A DNA stretch of 64,000 bases, from positions 2,294,001-2,358,000 of the forward strand of contig NZ_CP011310.1 in the NCBI RefSeq assembly GCF_001077815.2, given 5' to 3'. Positions 29,677-38,888 of this stretch are shown here, piece after piece. The stretch's first letter is position 1, and each line of letters opens with the position of its first letter. The position numbers were made by a program, and so were the translations under genes. The stretch is from Aurantiacibacter atlanticus (GTDB lineage Bacteria > Pseudomonadota > Alphaproteobacteria > Sphingomonadales > Sphingomonadaceae). The notes beneath the pieces are model-generated. The model had not been told where the DNA came from. It worked only from the letters and a program-made list of their open reading frames with translations, and did not search any database.

Positions 29677-30960
29677 ATGAACCCAGCGGATAAGCTGCCG
29701 CGCACGGTAGGTTTTTGGGGCACGGCGCTGTTTCCCGTGAATGGCATGATCGGTTCTGGCATTTTCGCCATGCCGGCCATTCTGGTAGCCGCGGTTGGAA
29801 ATTTCGCCCCGTGGATGATGCTGCTGGGCGCATTGATCATTCTGCCGCTGGCATGGGTATTTGCGGCCCTGGCCATGCGGTTCGATGGTCACGGCGGGCC
29901 AGTGCTGTATGCCAACGCCGCTTTCGGGAAATTTGCCGGCTTTCAATCGGGCTGGATGCGTTACGCTTCAGCCGTAGTGGCCGTGGCGGCAAATGCGCAT
30001 GTCGCCATCGCTTATCTGGCGGTCTTGTTTCCTGCTCTTGAAGATCCCTTTCTGCGCTCTGTCGCCACGATCGCGTTCATCGCCTTTGTAACCGTGATCA
30101 ATCTGGTGGGAATGCGCGCATCGGTTCGCGTCCTTGGGACAATGACGATAATCAAGCTTGCGCCGCTTGTCGTGTTGACCATCGTCGGCCTGCTTACCCA
30201 TGACCCCGCAGTGGGCCTAACCCTTCCTCAATTCACTGATTTTGAAAGCGTCGTTCTGCTGACATTCTATGCGTATATGGCGTTTGAGAATGCGAATTTT
30301 CCGGCTGGTGAATTGCGCAACCCGCGCCGCACCATTCCGCTCGCCTTGATGACTACGCTGGCAGCAGTCGCGCTTTTCTACATGTTGGTCATTTGGGCAT
30401 ATCTGGCAATCGCGCCCGATGCAGGTGGCGGTGAGAGCGCGCTGGCTGCTGCCGCCGGAGAGATTGCCGGACAAGCGGGCGTGGTGGTGATTTCGCTGGC
30501 TGCGGCCTTCTCTGTTGCGGCAAATACACTCAATGGCGGGATCGTCGTGCCACGCATGACCTATGGCATGGCAGAACAAGGGACACTTCCTGCCGTTTTT
30601 GCCCACGTGTCACCACGCTTTCAGACGCCAGACGTTTCGATCCTTTTTTACGGTGGTATTGCCATTCTTTTCAGCTTCTGGGGCGGGTTTGCTGCACTGG
30701 CGGTGGCCAGCACGCTGTCCCGACTGGTCACCTATCTGCTTTCTGCACTGGCCTTGCCCGTGCTGGAACGAAGGGATGGCGATCAAACGCCATGGTGGCA
30801 TCTGGTTATCGCATTACTGGCAGCTGTCGCCACCCTGTGGGTTGCCAGTCATGCAAGCGCAAAGGCGTTCCAGATGCTCGGCCTGATTTTCGCGGTTGGC
30901 ACCATCCTGTTCTTCTTCGCTGCGCACCCGCGGCGGTACCCTTTCAGCAGCGAGGCTTGA
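29677..30960 (+). CDS. APC-family amino acid permease
   Basis: 427 residues, about twelve membrane helices. The N-terminus LPRTVGFWGTALFPVNGMIGSGIFAMPA contains the GxG(I/V)FxxP-type substrate-binding break of helix 1, and helix 6 region YAYMAFENANFPAGELRNPRRTIP is diagnostic of the amino acid-polyamine-organocation superfamily. Substrate unknown. ATG 29677 has a GCAGGA ribosome-binding site. The following gene starts at the base after its stop codon. Confidence 0.9.
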   Translation: MNPADKLPRTVGFWGTALFPVNGMIGSGIFAMPAILVAAVGNFAPWMMLLGALIILPLAWVFAALAMRFDGHGGPVLYANAAFGKFAGFQSGWMRYASAVVAVAANAHVAIAYLAVLFPALEDPFLRSVATIAFIAFVTVINLVGMRASVRVLGTMTIIKLAPLVVLTIVGLLTHDPAVGLTLPQFTDFESVVLLTFYAYMAFENANFPAGELRNPRRTIPLALMTTLAAVALFYMLVIWAYLAIAPDAGGGESALAAAAGEIAGQAGVVVISLAAAFSVAANTLNGGIVVPRMTYGMAEQGTLPAVFAHVSPRFQTPDVSILFYGGIAILFSFWGGFAALAVASTLSRLVTYLLSALALPVLERRDGDQTPWWHLVIALLAAVATLWVASHASAKAFQMLGLIFAVGTILFFFAAHPRRYPFSSEA

Positions 30961-32154
30961 TTGTCTGACACTTACGATGCGATAATTCTTGGCGGCGGGG
31001 CAGCCGGCCTGTTTTGCGCAGCATTGGCCGCGCAGCGCGGGCGGCGCGTGCTGGTGCTCGAAAGCAGTGAGAAGGTCGGCAAGAAGATACTCATCTCTGG
31101 CGGCGGACGGTGCAATTTCACCAATATCAACGCTGGCCCTGCAAATTATCTGTCGGCCAATCCGCATTTCGTAAAATCGGCGCTCAGCCGCTATACGCCG
31201 CGCGATTTCCTCGGCCTGGTGGAGAAGCATTCCATCGCCTGGCATGAAAAGACGCTTGGCCAGCTATTCTGCGATAGTTCGGCACGGCAGATCGTCGATA
31301 TGCTGCTGGAGGAATGTGCCGCTGGCCCGGGCAAGGTGACGATCCGCAACAATGAACATGTCGCCAGTGTCGAGCATACGGGCGGAAGCTATCGGGTCAC
31401 AACGCAATATGGCAGCTTTGACGCCCCTGCCCTCGTTATCGCAACCGGCGGACCATCCATCCCCAAAATGGGAGCGAGCGATTTTGCTTATCGGCTGGTA
31501 CGGCAGTTCGGCCTCAAGATAGTGGAGCCGCGGCCTGCACTGGTCCCGCTGACGCTGGGCGGCGAAGAAGTGCTGTTCCGTGAACTGTCAGGCGTTGCAG
31601 CCGATGTCGAGGCAGCGGCAGGCAAAACACGCTTTCGCGAAGCTGCCCTATTCACCCACCGCGGCTTGTCTGGACCTGCAATCCTGCAAATTTCGAGCTA
31701 TTGGAAAGCCGGGGACCCCCTTGCCATCAATTTCCTGCCAGATCGCGAGCCCGGCTGGCTGATCGATGCCAAGCGCGCAACGCCCGCGCTGCACCTGCGC
31801 ACAATCATCCGCGAAGCTCTGCCTGACAGGCTGGCCGATGAGCTTTGCGAGCAGCTTCACAAAGATCAGGGCGCGTCAGGCGATCTTGGCAATTTGCCGG
31901 ACAAGGCCTTGCGCAACGCGGGGGAGCGATTGTCCAACTGGCGCTTCCATCCCAATGGCAGCGAAGGTTTTGCCAAGGCCGAAGTTACCGCAGGCGGCAT
32001 TTCGACAGCGGAGCTATCGTCAAAAACGATGGAGGCCAAAATGGTCCCCGGCCTGTTCGTGATCGGCGAGGCGGTGGATGTGACCGGCTGGCTCGGCGGA
32101 TACAATTTCCAATGGGCGTGGGCCAGCGCCCATGCCGCTGCACAGGCGCTGTAA
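30961..32154 (+). CDS. BaiN/HI0933-type NAD(P)/FAD-dependent oxidoreductase
   Basis: 397 residues from a TTG codon immediately after the permease stop. Rossmann motif DAIILGGGAAGLFCAALAAQRG, then the family signature KILISGGGRCNFTN and C-terminal GLFVIGEAVDVTGWLGGYNFQWAWASA. These flavoproteins have broad or unknown substrates. Co-transcription with the permease is likely from the zero spacing. Convergent with the TonB-dependent receptor. Confidence 0.92.
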   Translation: MSDTYDAIILGGGAAGLFCAALAAQRGRRVLVLESSEKVGKKILISGGGRCNFTNINAGPANYLSANPHFVKSALSRYTPRDFLGLVEKHSIAWHEKTLGQLFCDSSARQIVDMLLEECAAGPGKVTIRNNEHVASVEHTGGSYRVTTQYGSFDAPALVIATGGPSIPKMGASDFAYRLVRQFGLKIVEPRPALVPLTLGGEEVLFRELSGVAADVEAAAGKTRFREAALFTHRGLSGPAILQISSYWKAGDPLAINFLPDREPGWLIDAKRATPALHLRTIIREALPDRLADELCEQLHKDQGASGDLGNLPDKALRNAGERLSNWRFHPNGSEGFAKAEVTAGGISTAELSSKTMEAKMVPGLFVIGEAVDVTGWLGGYNFQWAWASAHAAAQAL

Positions 32155-32175
32155 CCCGGTTCCGTCTGGCAATTG

Positions 32176-35058
32176 TCAGAACAGCTTGCGGAATTCGATT
32201 TCGAAGGAACGCCCGGTCGGATCAATCAGGAACGGCTGGTAGCGCAGCGGCGTATCCCCATTGCTATCCGTCACGCGCTGGCGGGTATCGAAAATGTTGT
32301 CGATATCGAAACCTATTCGCGTGTTTTCGAAAAAGGGCGCCGCTGCCACCAGCTTATCGCGCTTTCCAAGATCGATGAAGCTGCGGATATTGACCGTAGC
32401 ATAATTGTGGAACATCAAATCGGTGCTGCCGGGCAGACCCGATCCCGCGATATTGGATTCTCCGGTATAGCGAGCGAACAGCAGCAAGCCGTAGCCATCG
32501 TAAAATACGCCGCTGCGCCAATTTATCGAATGGCGCGGTTGGCCGCCGCCTGACAGGGCATCTCCTTCAAGCAGGTCGAGTCGGTCGATACCCGGTGCAA
32601 TCAGCACGCTGTTTTCCAGCTCAAGCTCATATTGGACATTCAGGAACCAGCGACCTGTCGGTGGACCGTCACTGCCCCCTGACAAGCGGGCCAAGCCACG
32701 GCCGCCCCCGCCACGTTGGCCGCCCCCGCCCTGCCTGTCACCGCGAGCCTGTGCTCCTGCACCCGGAGCGCGCTCGCCTGGACCTCTGGCCAATTGCGCA
32801 GGATCGGAACTACAAATGCGCTCGCGCATCGTGGCAAAACGTTCAGGATCGATCTTCCCATCCTCACCGGTCAGCCGCTGGAGCATCCTGCCCGGAATGC
32901 TGAGCGGCTCGCCGTCCGGACCAGTCGGCGCAGCTTCGCCATTGGCCTCGGCGCGCAATGCGGCATTGAACTGCGCCAGCAATGCATCGGGTTCGGATTC
33001 GCAGAACTGGGCGCGCATTGCGGCAAGGCGTTCAGGATCGCGCGCGCCAGCCGGTCTGCCGGACTGGTCACCGCCTTGTCTGCCAGCAGAAGCCGCATCG
33101 CCTCCGCCACGTCCCTGCCTGCCCCCAGTCGCTTCCTCACCGCCACCAAATTGCCCGTTGAGATTGAGACCAAAGCGCAGGCGTTCGACATCCTGCTCCG
33201 CAAAGGTCACGAATCGTTGATCGAGTTGGGTCAGCTGGCCGTTCGTGTCACGCTCTATGCGGTCGGGAAATGCCGCCTCGATTGCGGACGTCAAAACCGG
33301 GAAGCCGTCTGTCACATTTTCAGAATGGTTGTTGAAATATTCGATCTGGAAGCTGCCGCGATCGATGAAGGGCAATTCCCAATTAAGACCCAGCTTCCAA
33401 TCATTTTGCGATTGTGCGGGCAAATCCGGATTGCCGCCGGTGATGACCGTGGCGAGCACGGTTTCATTATTCGCAATATCGAAGGTCGCGACATTGGGTG
33501 TCACTATCTCGGGGCTGCCCAATTGGCTGAGCGTGGGTGCGCTGTCGCGGGCGATATAGGTCGCACTCAAGGTGATCCCGTCAAACACACCCCAGGTCAG
33601 CCCTGCGGACCAATCGAACAAAGTGCCGAAATCGGAAAGCTCGTCGATCCCGCCATTGAGGTTGAGCGTTACATCGCCAATGGCGCCGCCAAATTCATAA
33701 TCGCGGCTCGTGATCGGTATCGAGACATTTACACCGGTGGAAAACTGGTTGCGCGAAAGATCGGTCAAGACGCCCGGATTGCGCGTGTCGATGCTCTCAA
33801 TGGCGTTCCAGTCATATCCGGCATCCAGCGTCATCTGCACATCGCCTGCGGGCAGTTCGATGACAGAGCCGCGGGCTGTGGCAAGTGCGCTCAGGCTCCA
33901 GCTTTCGCTTTGCGTTTCGTCAAAACCAGCCTCGGCAAATTCGCCCAGATCAGCGTCCAGCGCCAGATCGCCGGCCAGCGCCGCGTCCATCAGAGCCGTG
34001 GTGTCGAGCGATAATTGCGTGCGGCTGCGCGTATCGGAATAGGTACCGTCAAGCGTGCCGGTAACCTGCCAGCCTTCAAATCCCGCGTTGAATGTGCTGC
34101 CAATTGAATAGCTGTTCGTCCGCCTGTCTACCGCCAGCGGATCAGCGGGGTTAAAGCTGCGCAGGGCAGTATTGCCCGAAGGATCTTCCAGCACGACTGA
34201 ATCGAGGCCCTGCAAACTGAGGCTGTCATTGCGTTCATAGGTGCCGTTGAGGCTCAACTGATTGCCACTGTCGCCAAGGGCGGTGTTCCAGTTGACTGTG
34301 GCCTCCACCCCTGCCGAGTCGCTTACCAGACTGCGGAAATTTGCCGGGTCAGGATCAGTTGCGATGATCGGATGGCTACCGATGGACTGCTCAACGCCGC
34401 GCTCGCCCTCTGTCAGACTGCTGGAATTGTCCCATTCCACATTCACATTGAGGCGGCTTGGCCCGTCGATGCGCAGATAGGTGCCTTCGACTTGCTGGGT
34501 GGAATAGCCGCCGTCAAAAGGCTGGCCATATTCCAGCTCCAGCTCGCGGCTGGAATATTTGTCCTTGAGGATGATGTTCACCACCCGCTGATCCGGCGAA
34601 TAGCCGAAGCTTTGCGCCACTTCCTCACTATAGATTTCGGTGCGCTCTATCGCTTCGGGCGGATAGCTGCGCAATTCACGGAAAGAACCAATCCGCACGC
34701 CATTCACCAGGATTACCGGCTGACCGGAGGACCCTCTGCCGCGCCCGCTTGAAACCTGCGGGCCCAGCGCCTCTATCAGCTCGGCGATGGAACCGGCGCC
34801 ATAAGCGGCAATATCTTCCTGATCGAGTTCGAGGATGGGCGGCTGCGGCGCATCCACGCGGCCAATCAGCCGCGCACCATAAACGACGATCTCATTGATA
34901 TCGTCTTCCGATTGCACAGGGTCAGGCGATGTCTCCGGATCCTGGTCAGCCTGTTGCGCGGCTGCGGGCGCAGATTTTGCCAGAGCGACGGTGGAAAGGG
35001 GCGGGCAAACAAGTACTGCGGCAATTGCCGCCAAGCTGGTGGAAATCCTGATATTCAC
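32176..35058 (-). CDS. TonB-dependent outer-membrane receptor with Gly/Arg-rich insert
   Basis: 960 residues from GTG 35058. Signal peptide (NIRISTSLAAIAAVLVCPPLSTVALA), then a plug domain with an N-terminal EIVVYGARLIGR-like TonB-box region and GRGSSGQPVILVNGVRIG, and a long beta-barrel ending with aromatic-rich C-terminal FEIEFRKLF. No STN domain is evident. Within the barrel, roughly 32660-33160, is a large insert that is Gly/Arg/Gln-rich (for example GGRQGRGGGD and GGGGQRGGGG) and contains two related segments, DPERLAAMRAQFC and DPERFATMRERIC. Ligand unknown. Stands alone between convergent BaiN-like and divergent infA. Confidence 0.9.
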   Translation of the reverse strand: MNIRISTSLAAIAAVLVCPPLSTVALAKSAPAAAQQADQDPETSPDPVQSEDDINEIVVYGARLIGRVDAPQPPILELDQEDIAAYGAGSIAELIEALGPQVSSGRGRGSSGQPVILVNGVRIGSFRELRSYPPEAIERTEIYSEEVAQSFGYSPDQRVVNIILKDKYSSRELELEYGQPFDGGYSTQQVEGTYLRIDGPSRLNVNVEWDNSSSLTEGERGVEQSIGSHPIIATDPDPANFRSLVSDSAGVEATVNWNTALGDSGNQLSLNGTYERNDSLSLQGLDSVVLEDPSGNTALRSFNPADPLAVDRRTNSYSIGSTFNAGFEGWQVTGTLDGTYSDTRSRTQLSLDTTALMDAALAGDLALDADLGEFAEAGFDETQSESWSLSALATARGSVIELPAGDVQMTLDAGYDWNAIESIDTRNPGVLTDLSRNQFSTGVNVSIPITSRDYEFGGAIGDVTLNLNGGIDELSDFGTLFDWSAGLTWGVFDGITLSATYIARDSAPTLSQLGSPEIVTPNVATFDIANNETVLATVITGGNPDLPAQSQNDWKLGLNWELPFIDRGSFQIEYFNNHSENVTDGFPVLTSAIEAAFPDRIERDTNGQLTQLDQRFVTFAEQDVERLRFGLNLNGQFGGGEEATGGRQGRGGGDAASAGRQGGDQSGRPAGARDPERLAAMRAQFCESEPDALLAQFNAALRAEANGEAAPTGPDGEPLSIPGRMLQRLTGEDGKIDPERFATMRERICSSDPAQLARGPGERAPGAGAQARGDRQGGGGQRGGGGRGLARLSGGSDGPPTGRWFLNVQYELELENSVLIAPGIDRLDLLEGDALSGGGQPRHSINWRSGVFYDGYGLLLFARYTGESNIAGSGLPGSTDLMFHNYATVNIRSFIDLGKRDKLVAAAPFFENTRIGFDIDNIFDTRQRVTDSNGDTPLRYQPFLIDPTGRSFEIEFRKLF

Positions 35059-35281
35059 GTCTAATCCTTGAATTGACTTGTCTGGTCCCCACCTATGCCT
35101 GGCATATGTGGCAGAGCGCTGCCCGCGGCAAGCGGAGCAAAGTAACAAATTGTCGCAATACAATTGCGGCCATATGAACGAGATGGTTACACGCAAGCGC
35201 ACTCTTCCCTTTTGCAAGGGAGGCGGCTATGCGCCCCCGACGCCAATATTCACACATCACGCAAAGGACTAGAGAAACTGG

Positions 35282-35533
35282 ATGGCTAAAGAAGAACTCC
35301 TCGAAATGCGCGGCAAGGTAGTGGAGCTGCTGCCCAACGCGATGTTCCGGGTAGAGCTCGAAAACGGCCATGAGGTTCTCGGCCACACTGCCGGGCGCAT
35401 GCGCAAGAACCGTATCCGCGTGCTCGTGGGTGACGAGGTGCTGTGCGAACTGACGCCTTATGATCTGACCAAGGCACGCATCACCTACCGCTTTATGCCG
35501 GGACGCAGCGGCCCGCCGGGGTATAACCCTTAA
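35282..35533 (+). CDS. infA: Translation initiation factor IF-1
   Basis: 83 residues. Complete OB fold: [33 protein letters not shown] and [24 protein letters not shown]. The C-terminal [14 protein letters not shown] tail is longer than E. coli IF-1. The 223-base gap upstream, shared with the TonB-dependent receptor, must contain the promoter; apart from a short inverted repeat CCCTT-TTGC-AAGGG near 35206-35219 nothing specific is seen. First gene of the infA-maf-RNase-yacG run. Confidence 0.97.
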   Translation: MAKEELLEMRGKVVELLPNAMFRVELENGHEVLGHTAGRMRKNRIRVLVGDEVLCELTPYDLTKARITYRFMPGRSGPPGYNP

Positions 35534-35544
35534 TCGGCACGGGC

Positions 35545-36126
35545 ATGGCTTCGACCGGCCCCTCCCTCATTCTTGCATCGGCCAGCCCGCGGCGACGTGA
35601 ATTGCTCACGCGGCTCGGGGTGACGCCCGATGGCATTACCCCCGCCGATATCGATGAAACGCCAATCAAGGCGGAACTGCCCCGCACCTATGCCATCCGC
35701 ATGGCGCGCGAAAAGGCGCTGGCCGTCAAAGGTGCCACATCGCATGTGCTGGCTGGCGATACAGTGGTGGCCTGCGGCAGGCGCATCCTGCCCAAGGCAG
35801 AAGATGAGTCGACAGCAAGGCGCTGTCTCCAACTCCTTTCGGGAAGGCGGCACCGCGTGTGGTGTGCCATCGCCCTTGCCGGTCCTGATGGTAGCCTGCG
35901 CGAAAGGCTGAGCGAGACGCAGCTCAAGTTTAAGCGTCTGACAGAGGGGGAGATCGACGCCTATATCGCCAGCGGGGAATGGCACGGCAAGGCGGGCGGC
36001 TATGCGATACAGGGCGCGGCAGAGGCGCTTATTCCCTGGATACAGGGCAGCCACTCCGGCGTGATTGGCCTGCCGCTGTATGAGACGCGCAATGTGCTGA
36101 AAGCTGCCGGATTTTCCCTTGGCTGA
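35545..36126 (+). CDS. maf: Maf-family nucleoside triphosphate pyrophosphatase
   Basis: 193 residues. The family motif LASASPRRRELLTRLG is at the N-terminus, LAGDTVVACG carries the catalytic Asp and KAGGYAIQGAAEALIPWI the C-terminal signature. Hydrolyses dTTP/UTP or modified nucleotides to monophosphates. It follows infA after 11 bases and overlaps the RNase E/G-like gene by eight bases. Confidence 0.95.
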   Translation: MASTGPSLILASASPRRRELLTRLGVTPDGITPADIDETPIKAELPRTYAIRMAREKALAVKGATSHVLAGDTVVACGRRILPKAEDESTARRCLQLLSGRRHRVWCAIALAGPDGSLRERLSETQLKFKRLTEGEIDAYIASGEWHGKAGGYAIQGAAEALIPWIQGSHSGVIGLPLYETRNVLKAAGFSLG

Positions 36127-37096
36127 TGCGGCTGCTGACGGCTGGCTTGTAGAGCAGGGCATCGGCGAGGAACGCGCGCTTTTCTATCGGGATGGCAATG
36201 TGATGGCTGCACGTCTGCGCTGGCCGGGCGGGCTTGAACCGGGCGCTGTGGTGGAGGGCCTGCTTGTTTCCAGAACGAGAGGATCGACGCGGGGACATGC
36301 TGTCTTCCCTAACGGGGAAGAAGCGCTGGTAGACAAATTGCCACGCCATGCAAGCGAAGGGGCCAGGATGCGCTTTGCCGTTACCCGCGCCGCCATGGGA
36401 GAGGCGCACCGCATAAAACTGGCTCAGGTGCGGCCAACGCAAGAGCCCGAACGGCCAGCCCCGGCGCTCACGGCCATTCTACCAGGCGCACGCACGATAT
36501 TTGCATTTGCGCATGGCGATTGGGAGAACATTAGCGACCTCGCATTTGAGGGGACCGTATCCTTTTCCGGCGGATCACTGCATTTTGCACCTACTCCAGC
36601 GATGGTCATGGTCGATGTTGACGGACATTTACCTCCGCGCGATCTTGCACTTGCCGCAGTCGAGCCTATTGCACGCGCCATTACGCTGCTGGGCATGGGC
36701 GGCATGATCGGTATCGATTTCCCCACGCTTGAGGCGAAGGCCGACCGCAAGACAGTGGATATTGCGCTGGAAGCGGCCCTGGCGGATTTCGATCACGAAC
36801 GCACTGCGATGAACGGCTTCGGCTTCGTTCAGATCGTCGCCAGATTTGAACGCCCATCGATATTGCACCTATTCCAGCACGATCGCGCCGGAGCAGCAGT
36901 GCGCCTGTTGCTGCGCCGTGCTGAAACGCTCACCGGTCCCGGCAGAATCGAACTTGCCGCGCATCCCGCTGTCATGGCGCGCCTGAGCGAAGACTGGCTG
37001 GGCAAACTCCGCCAACGGACAGGCAAGGAGCTGTCGATGCGGCCCGACGCCACCCTTGCGCTCGACGCCCCGCATGCCCAGCTTATTCCGCGATGA
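36119..37096 (+). CDS. Compact RNase E/G-like protein
   Basis: 325 residues from TTG 36119. The catalytic-core hallmarks of RNase E/G are visible, MVMVDVDGHLPPRD and GMGGMIGIDFPTLEAKADRKTVD, each with an acidic residue at the metal-binding position. It is much shorter than RNase E or G (about 490 or more): the zinc-link CPxC motif and scaffold are absent and the S1-like N-terminal domain is reduced. Probably a ribonuclease with a restricted task. It overlaps maf and yacG, so the whole run is one transcript. Confidence 0.8.
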   Translation: MADAAADGWLVEQGIGEERALFYRDGNVMAARLRWPGGLEPGAVVEGLLVSRTRGSTRGHAVFPNGEEALVDKLPRHASEGARMRFAVTRAAMGEAHRIKLAQVRPTQEPERPAPALTAILPGARTIFAFAHGDWENISDLAFEGTVSFSGGSLHFAPTPAMVMVDVDGHLPPRDLALAAVEPIARAITLLGMGGMIGIDFPTLEAKADRKTVDIALEAALADFDHERTAMNGFGFVQIVARFERPSILHLFQHDRAGAAVRLLLRRAETLTGPGRIELAAHPAVMARLSEDWLGKLRQRTGKELSMRPDATLALDAPHAQLIPR

Positions 37097-37269
37097 CCAA
37101 CGCAGCCAAAGCCCGGCCCTGCCCGATTTGCAGGAAGCCCCGTACGCAGGAATTCACGCCCTTTTGCTCCAGCCATTGCCGTGATCGCGACCTCGCGCAG
37201 TGGTTTAATGATGGATATGCCCTGCCCGGTGAAGCGGCGCGTCCTGAAGATATCGCGCAGGAAGACTGA
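37093..37269 (+). CDS. yacG: DNA gyrase inhibitor YacG
   Basis: 58 residues beginning MTNAAKARPCPICRKP. Four cysteines (Cys10, Cys13, Cys25, Cys29) in the pattern CPIC...FCSSHC form the YacG zinc finger; RDRDLAQWFNDGYALPGE follows, as in the family. YacG binds GyrB and blocks DNA binding. It overlaps the RNase stop by four bases. Too short for many gene callers. Confidence 0.92.
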   Translation: MTNAAKARPCPICRKPRTQEFTPFCSSHCRDRDLAQWFNDGYALPGEAARPEDIAQED

Positions 37270-37359
37270 ACTGAGGTCTTGCCAAGCGGCCTGCGCTTCG
37301 CCATAGGCGCGCTTCATTCGCTCACCGGGCACTTCGAAGATGCTCGATGTCGTAGCGAT

Positions 37360-37434
37360 GCCTGGGTAGCTCAGTGGTAGAGCAGACGACTGAAAATCGT
37401 CGTGTCGGTGGTTCGACTCCGCCCCCGGGCACCA
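37360..37434 (+). tRNA. tRNA-Phe (GAA)
   Basis: 75 bases including an encoded CCA. Acceptor GCCTGGG pairs with CCCGGGC (one G-U), D arm GCTC..AGC, anticodon stem GACGA/TCGTC with loop CTGAAAA giving anticodon GAA, T arm GGTGG-TTCGACT-CCGCC, discriminator A. The 118 bases after it contain no integrase or visible attachment-site duplication. Confidence 0.97.
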
Positions 37435-37552
37435 CTCTCTCAATCCGGCCAGATATTTCTTCGTATAGCTGCGGCCTAGAAGAGCCAGCACGCATCTGCT
37501 TGTGCTGCGTCACGATGTAGCTTTACGTCGTCAGGCCGTCTAATCCCCAGCC

Positions 37553-38821
37553 ATGCACGAAACATCCGCCGCAATATCGCCCTTCGACATCGCCGCAATG
37601 CTGGTGGTCGCTTCTGCCCTGTTTGGGTGGTTCAACCATCACTTCATCAAGCTCCCGCATGTCGTGGGATTGACGGTGATCGGCGCTGCGGCAGCCATTG
37701 GCCTGCTGCTGGCCAACAGGTTTATTCCAGGGGTCACGCTCGATGACACTGTTGCGCGGCTGCTGGTGGAGATGAATTTCACCGAAACGCTGCTGCAGGG
37801 CATGCTCAGCTTCCTGCTGTTCGCTGGCGCGCTGCATGTTGATCTGGATCGGCTCAAGGCGGATTGGTTGCCGGTCTTGCTGCTTTCGACCGTCGGCGTC
37901 ATCATTTCCACCGTCGTCGTCGGCGTACTCACATGGGGCGTTGGCCTGCTGATGGGCCTGCCGATAGAACCGATCTGGTATTTTGTCTTCGGCGCTTTGA
38001 TTTCTCCCACCGATCCGGTCGCGGTGTTGGGCGTGCTCAAGGAAGAGAAGGTAGAGGAAAGCCTGCAATCCAGCGTCGCGGGCGAAAGTCTTTTCAACGA
38101 TGGTGTGGGTATTGTGGTCTTTACCATCCTGCTGGGCGCCGCGGTGACGGGGCAGGATTTTTCGCTGTCGGAAGGCGTGCGGCTATTTGCGATCGAGGCC
38201 GGCGGCGGCCTGCTGATCGGACTGCTATTCGGCTGGCTCGGATTTCGTGCCATGCGCTCGCTGGATGAATATGCGCTGGAAGTGACCATCACGCTGGCTG
38301 TGGTGATGGGCGGCTATGCCCTTTGCACCGCACTTCATTTGTCCGGACCTCTGGCGATGGCGGTGGCCGGGCTGATGATCGGCAATCACGGCGTAACCTA
38401 TGCGATGAGCGCCATGACCCGCGATTATGTCATCAAGTTTTGGGAAGTGCTGGACGAATTGCTCAATTCAGTCCTGTTCCTGCTGATCGGCCTGGAAATG
38501 ATCGCGCTGGTGCCGGAAGTTGAAGAGTTCTGGCTGTCGCTTGCGGCGATACCCATCACCCTGTTCGCCCGTGCCGCTGCAGTGACCTTGTCCACCCGCG
38601 TCGTGCCCGCCGCCAAACCCCAGGCCGATGGCGCCTGGGGCGTCCTGTGGTGGGGCGGACTGCGCGGCGGCATATCCGTCGCGCTCGCTTTGTCCTTGCC
38701 GCAAGGGCTGGTTCGCGATCTGCTGCTGGCGGCGACATTTGGCGCTGTGCTATTCAGCGTGTTGGTGCAACGCGCGACCCTGAGCCACTTCATAGAACGG
38801 GGGAAGGTTTCGCATGACTGA
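37553..38821 (+). CDS. CPA1-family Na+(K+)/H+ antiporter
   Basis: 422 residues, about twelve membrane helices. SPTDPVAVLGVLKEEKV and GESLFNDGVGIVVF contain the acidic transport residues of NhaP/NHE-type exchangers (the ND pair in FND). HVVGLTVIGAAAA near the start also fits. Unlike many CPA1 members there is no long cytoplasmic C-terminal domain. The gene lies alone between tRNA-Phe and the purC leader region. Confidence 0.92.
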   Translation: MHETSAAISPFDIAAMLVVASALFGWFNHHFIKLPHVVGLTVIGAAAAIGLLLANRFIPGVTLDDTVARLLVEMNFTETLLQGMLSFLLFAGALHVDLDRLKADWLPVLLLSTVGVIISTVVVGVLTWGVGLLMGLPIEPIWYFVFGALISPTDPVAVLGVLKEEKVEESLQSSVAGESLFNDGVGIVVFTILLGAAVTGQDFSLSEGVRLFAIEAGGGLLIGLLFGWLGFRAMRSLDEYALEVTITLAVVMGGYALCTALHLSGPLAMAVAGLMIGNHGVTYAMSAMTRDYVIKFWEVLDELLNSVLFLLIGLEMIALVPEVEEFWLSLAAIPITLFARAAAVTLSTRVVPAAKPQADGAWGVLWWGGLRGGISVALALSLPQGLVRDLLLAATFGAVLFSVLVQRATLSHFIERGKVSHD

Positions 38822-38888
38822 TGTAGGAAAGCCTTGGCTGCCCGTCTAACCGCGCAGATTTATTCTGCCAGGGGCGCAGCAAAGGTTA

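Noticed and set aside
32716..34014. A 432-codon plus-strand open frame
   Set aside because: Antisense to the TonB-dependent receptor, whose frame has clear family motifs.
35078..35272. A 64-codon frame in the gap before infA
   Set aside because: No family resemblance, atypical composition, and it occupies the region expected to hold the infA and receptor promoters.
36829..37491. A 220-codon minus-strand reading frame containing CPGAESNHRHDDFQSS
   Set aside because: This peptide is the antisense translation of tRNA-Phe, a well-known source of false protein entries; the rest is antisense to the RNase E/G-like and yacG genes.
37322..37513. A 63-codon minus-strand frame with PGGGVEPPTRRFS
   Set aside because: Also antisense to tRNA-Phe.
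37360..37552. tRNA-Phe as a possible integration site
   Set aside because: No integrase, direct repeat of the tRNA 3' end or foreign-looking genes follow; the next gene is a normal antiporter.
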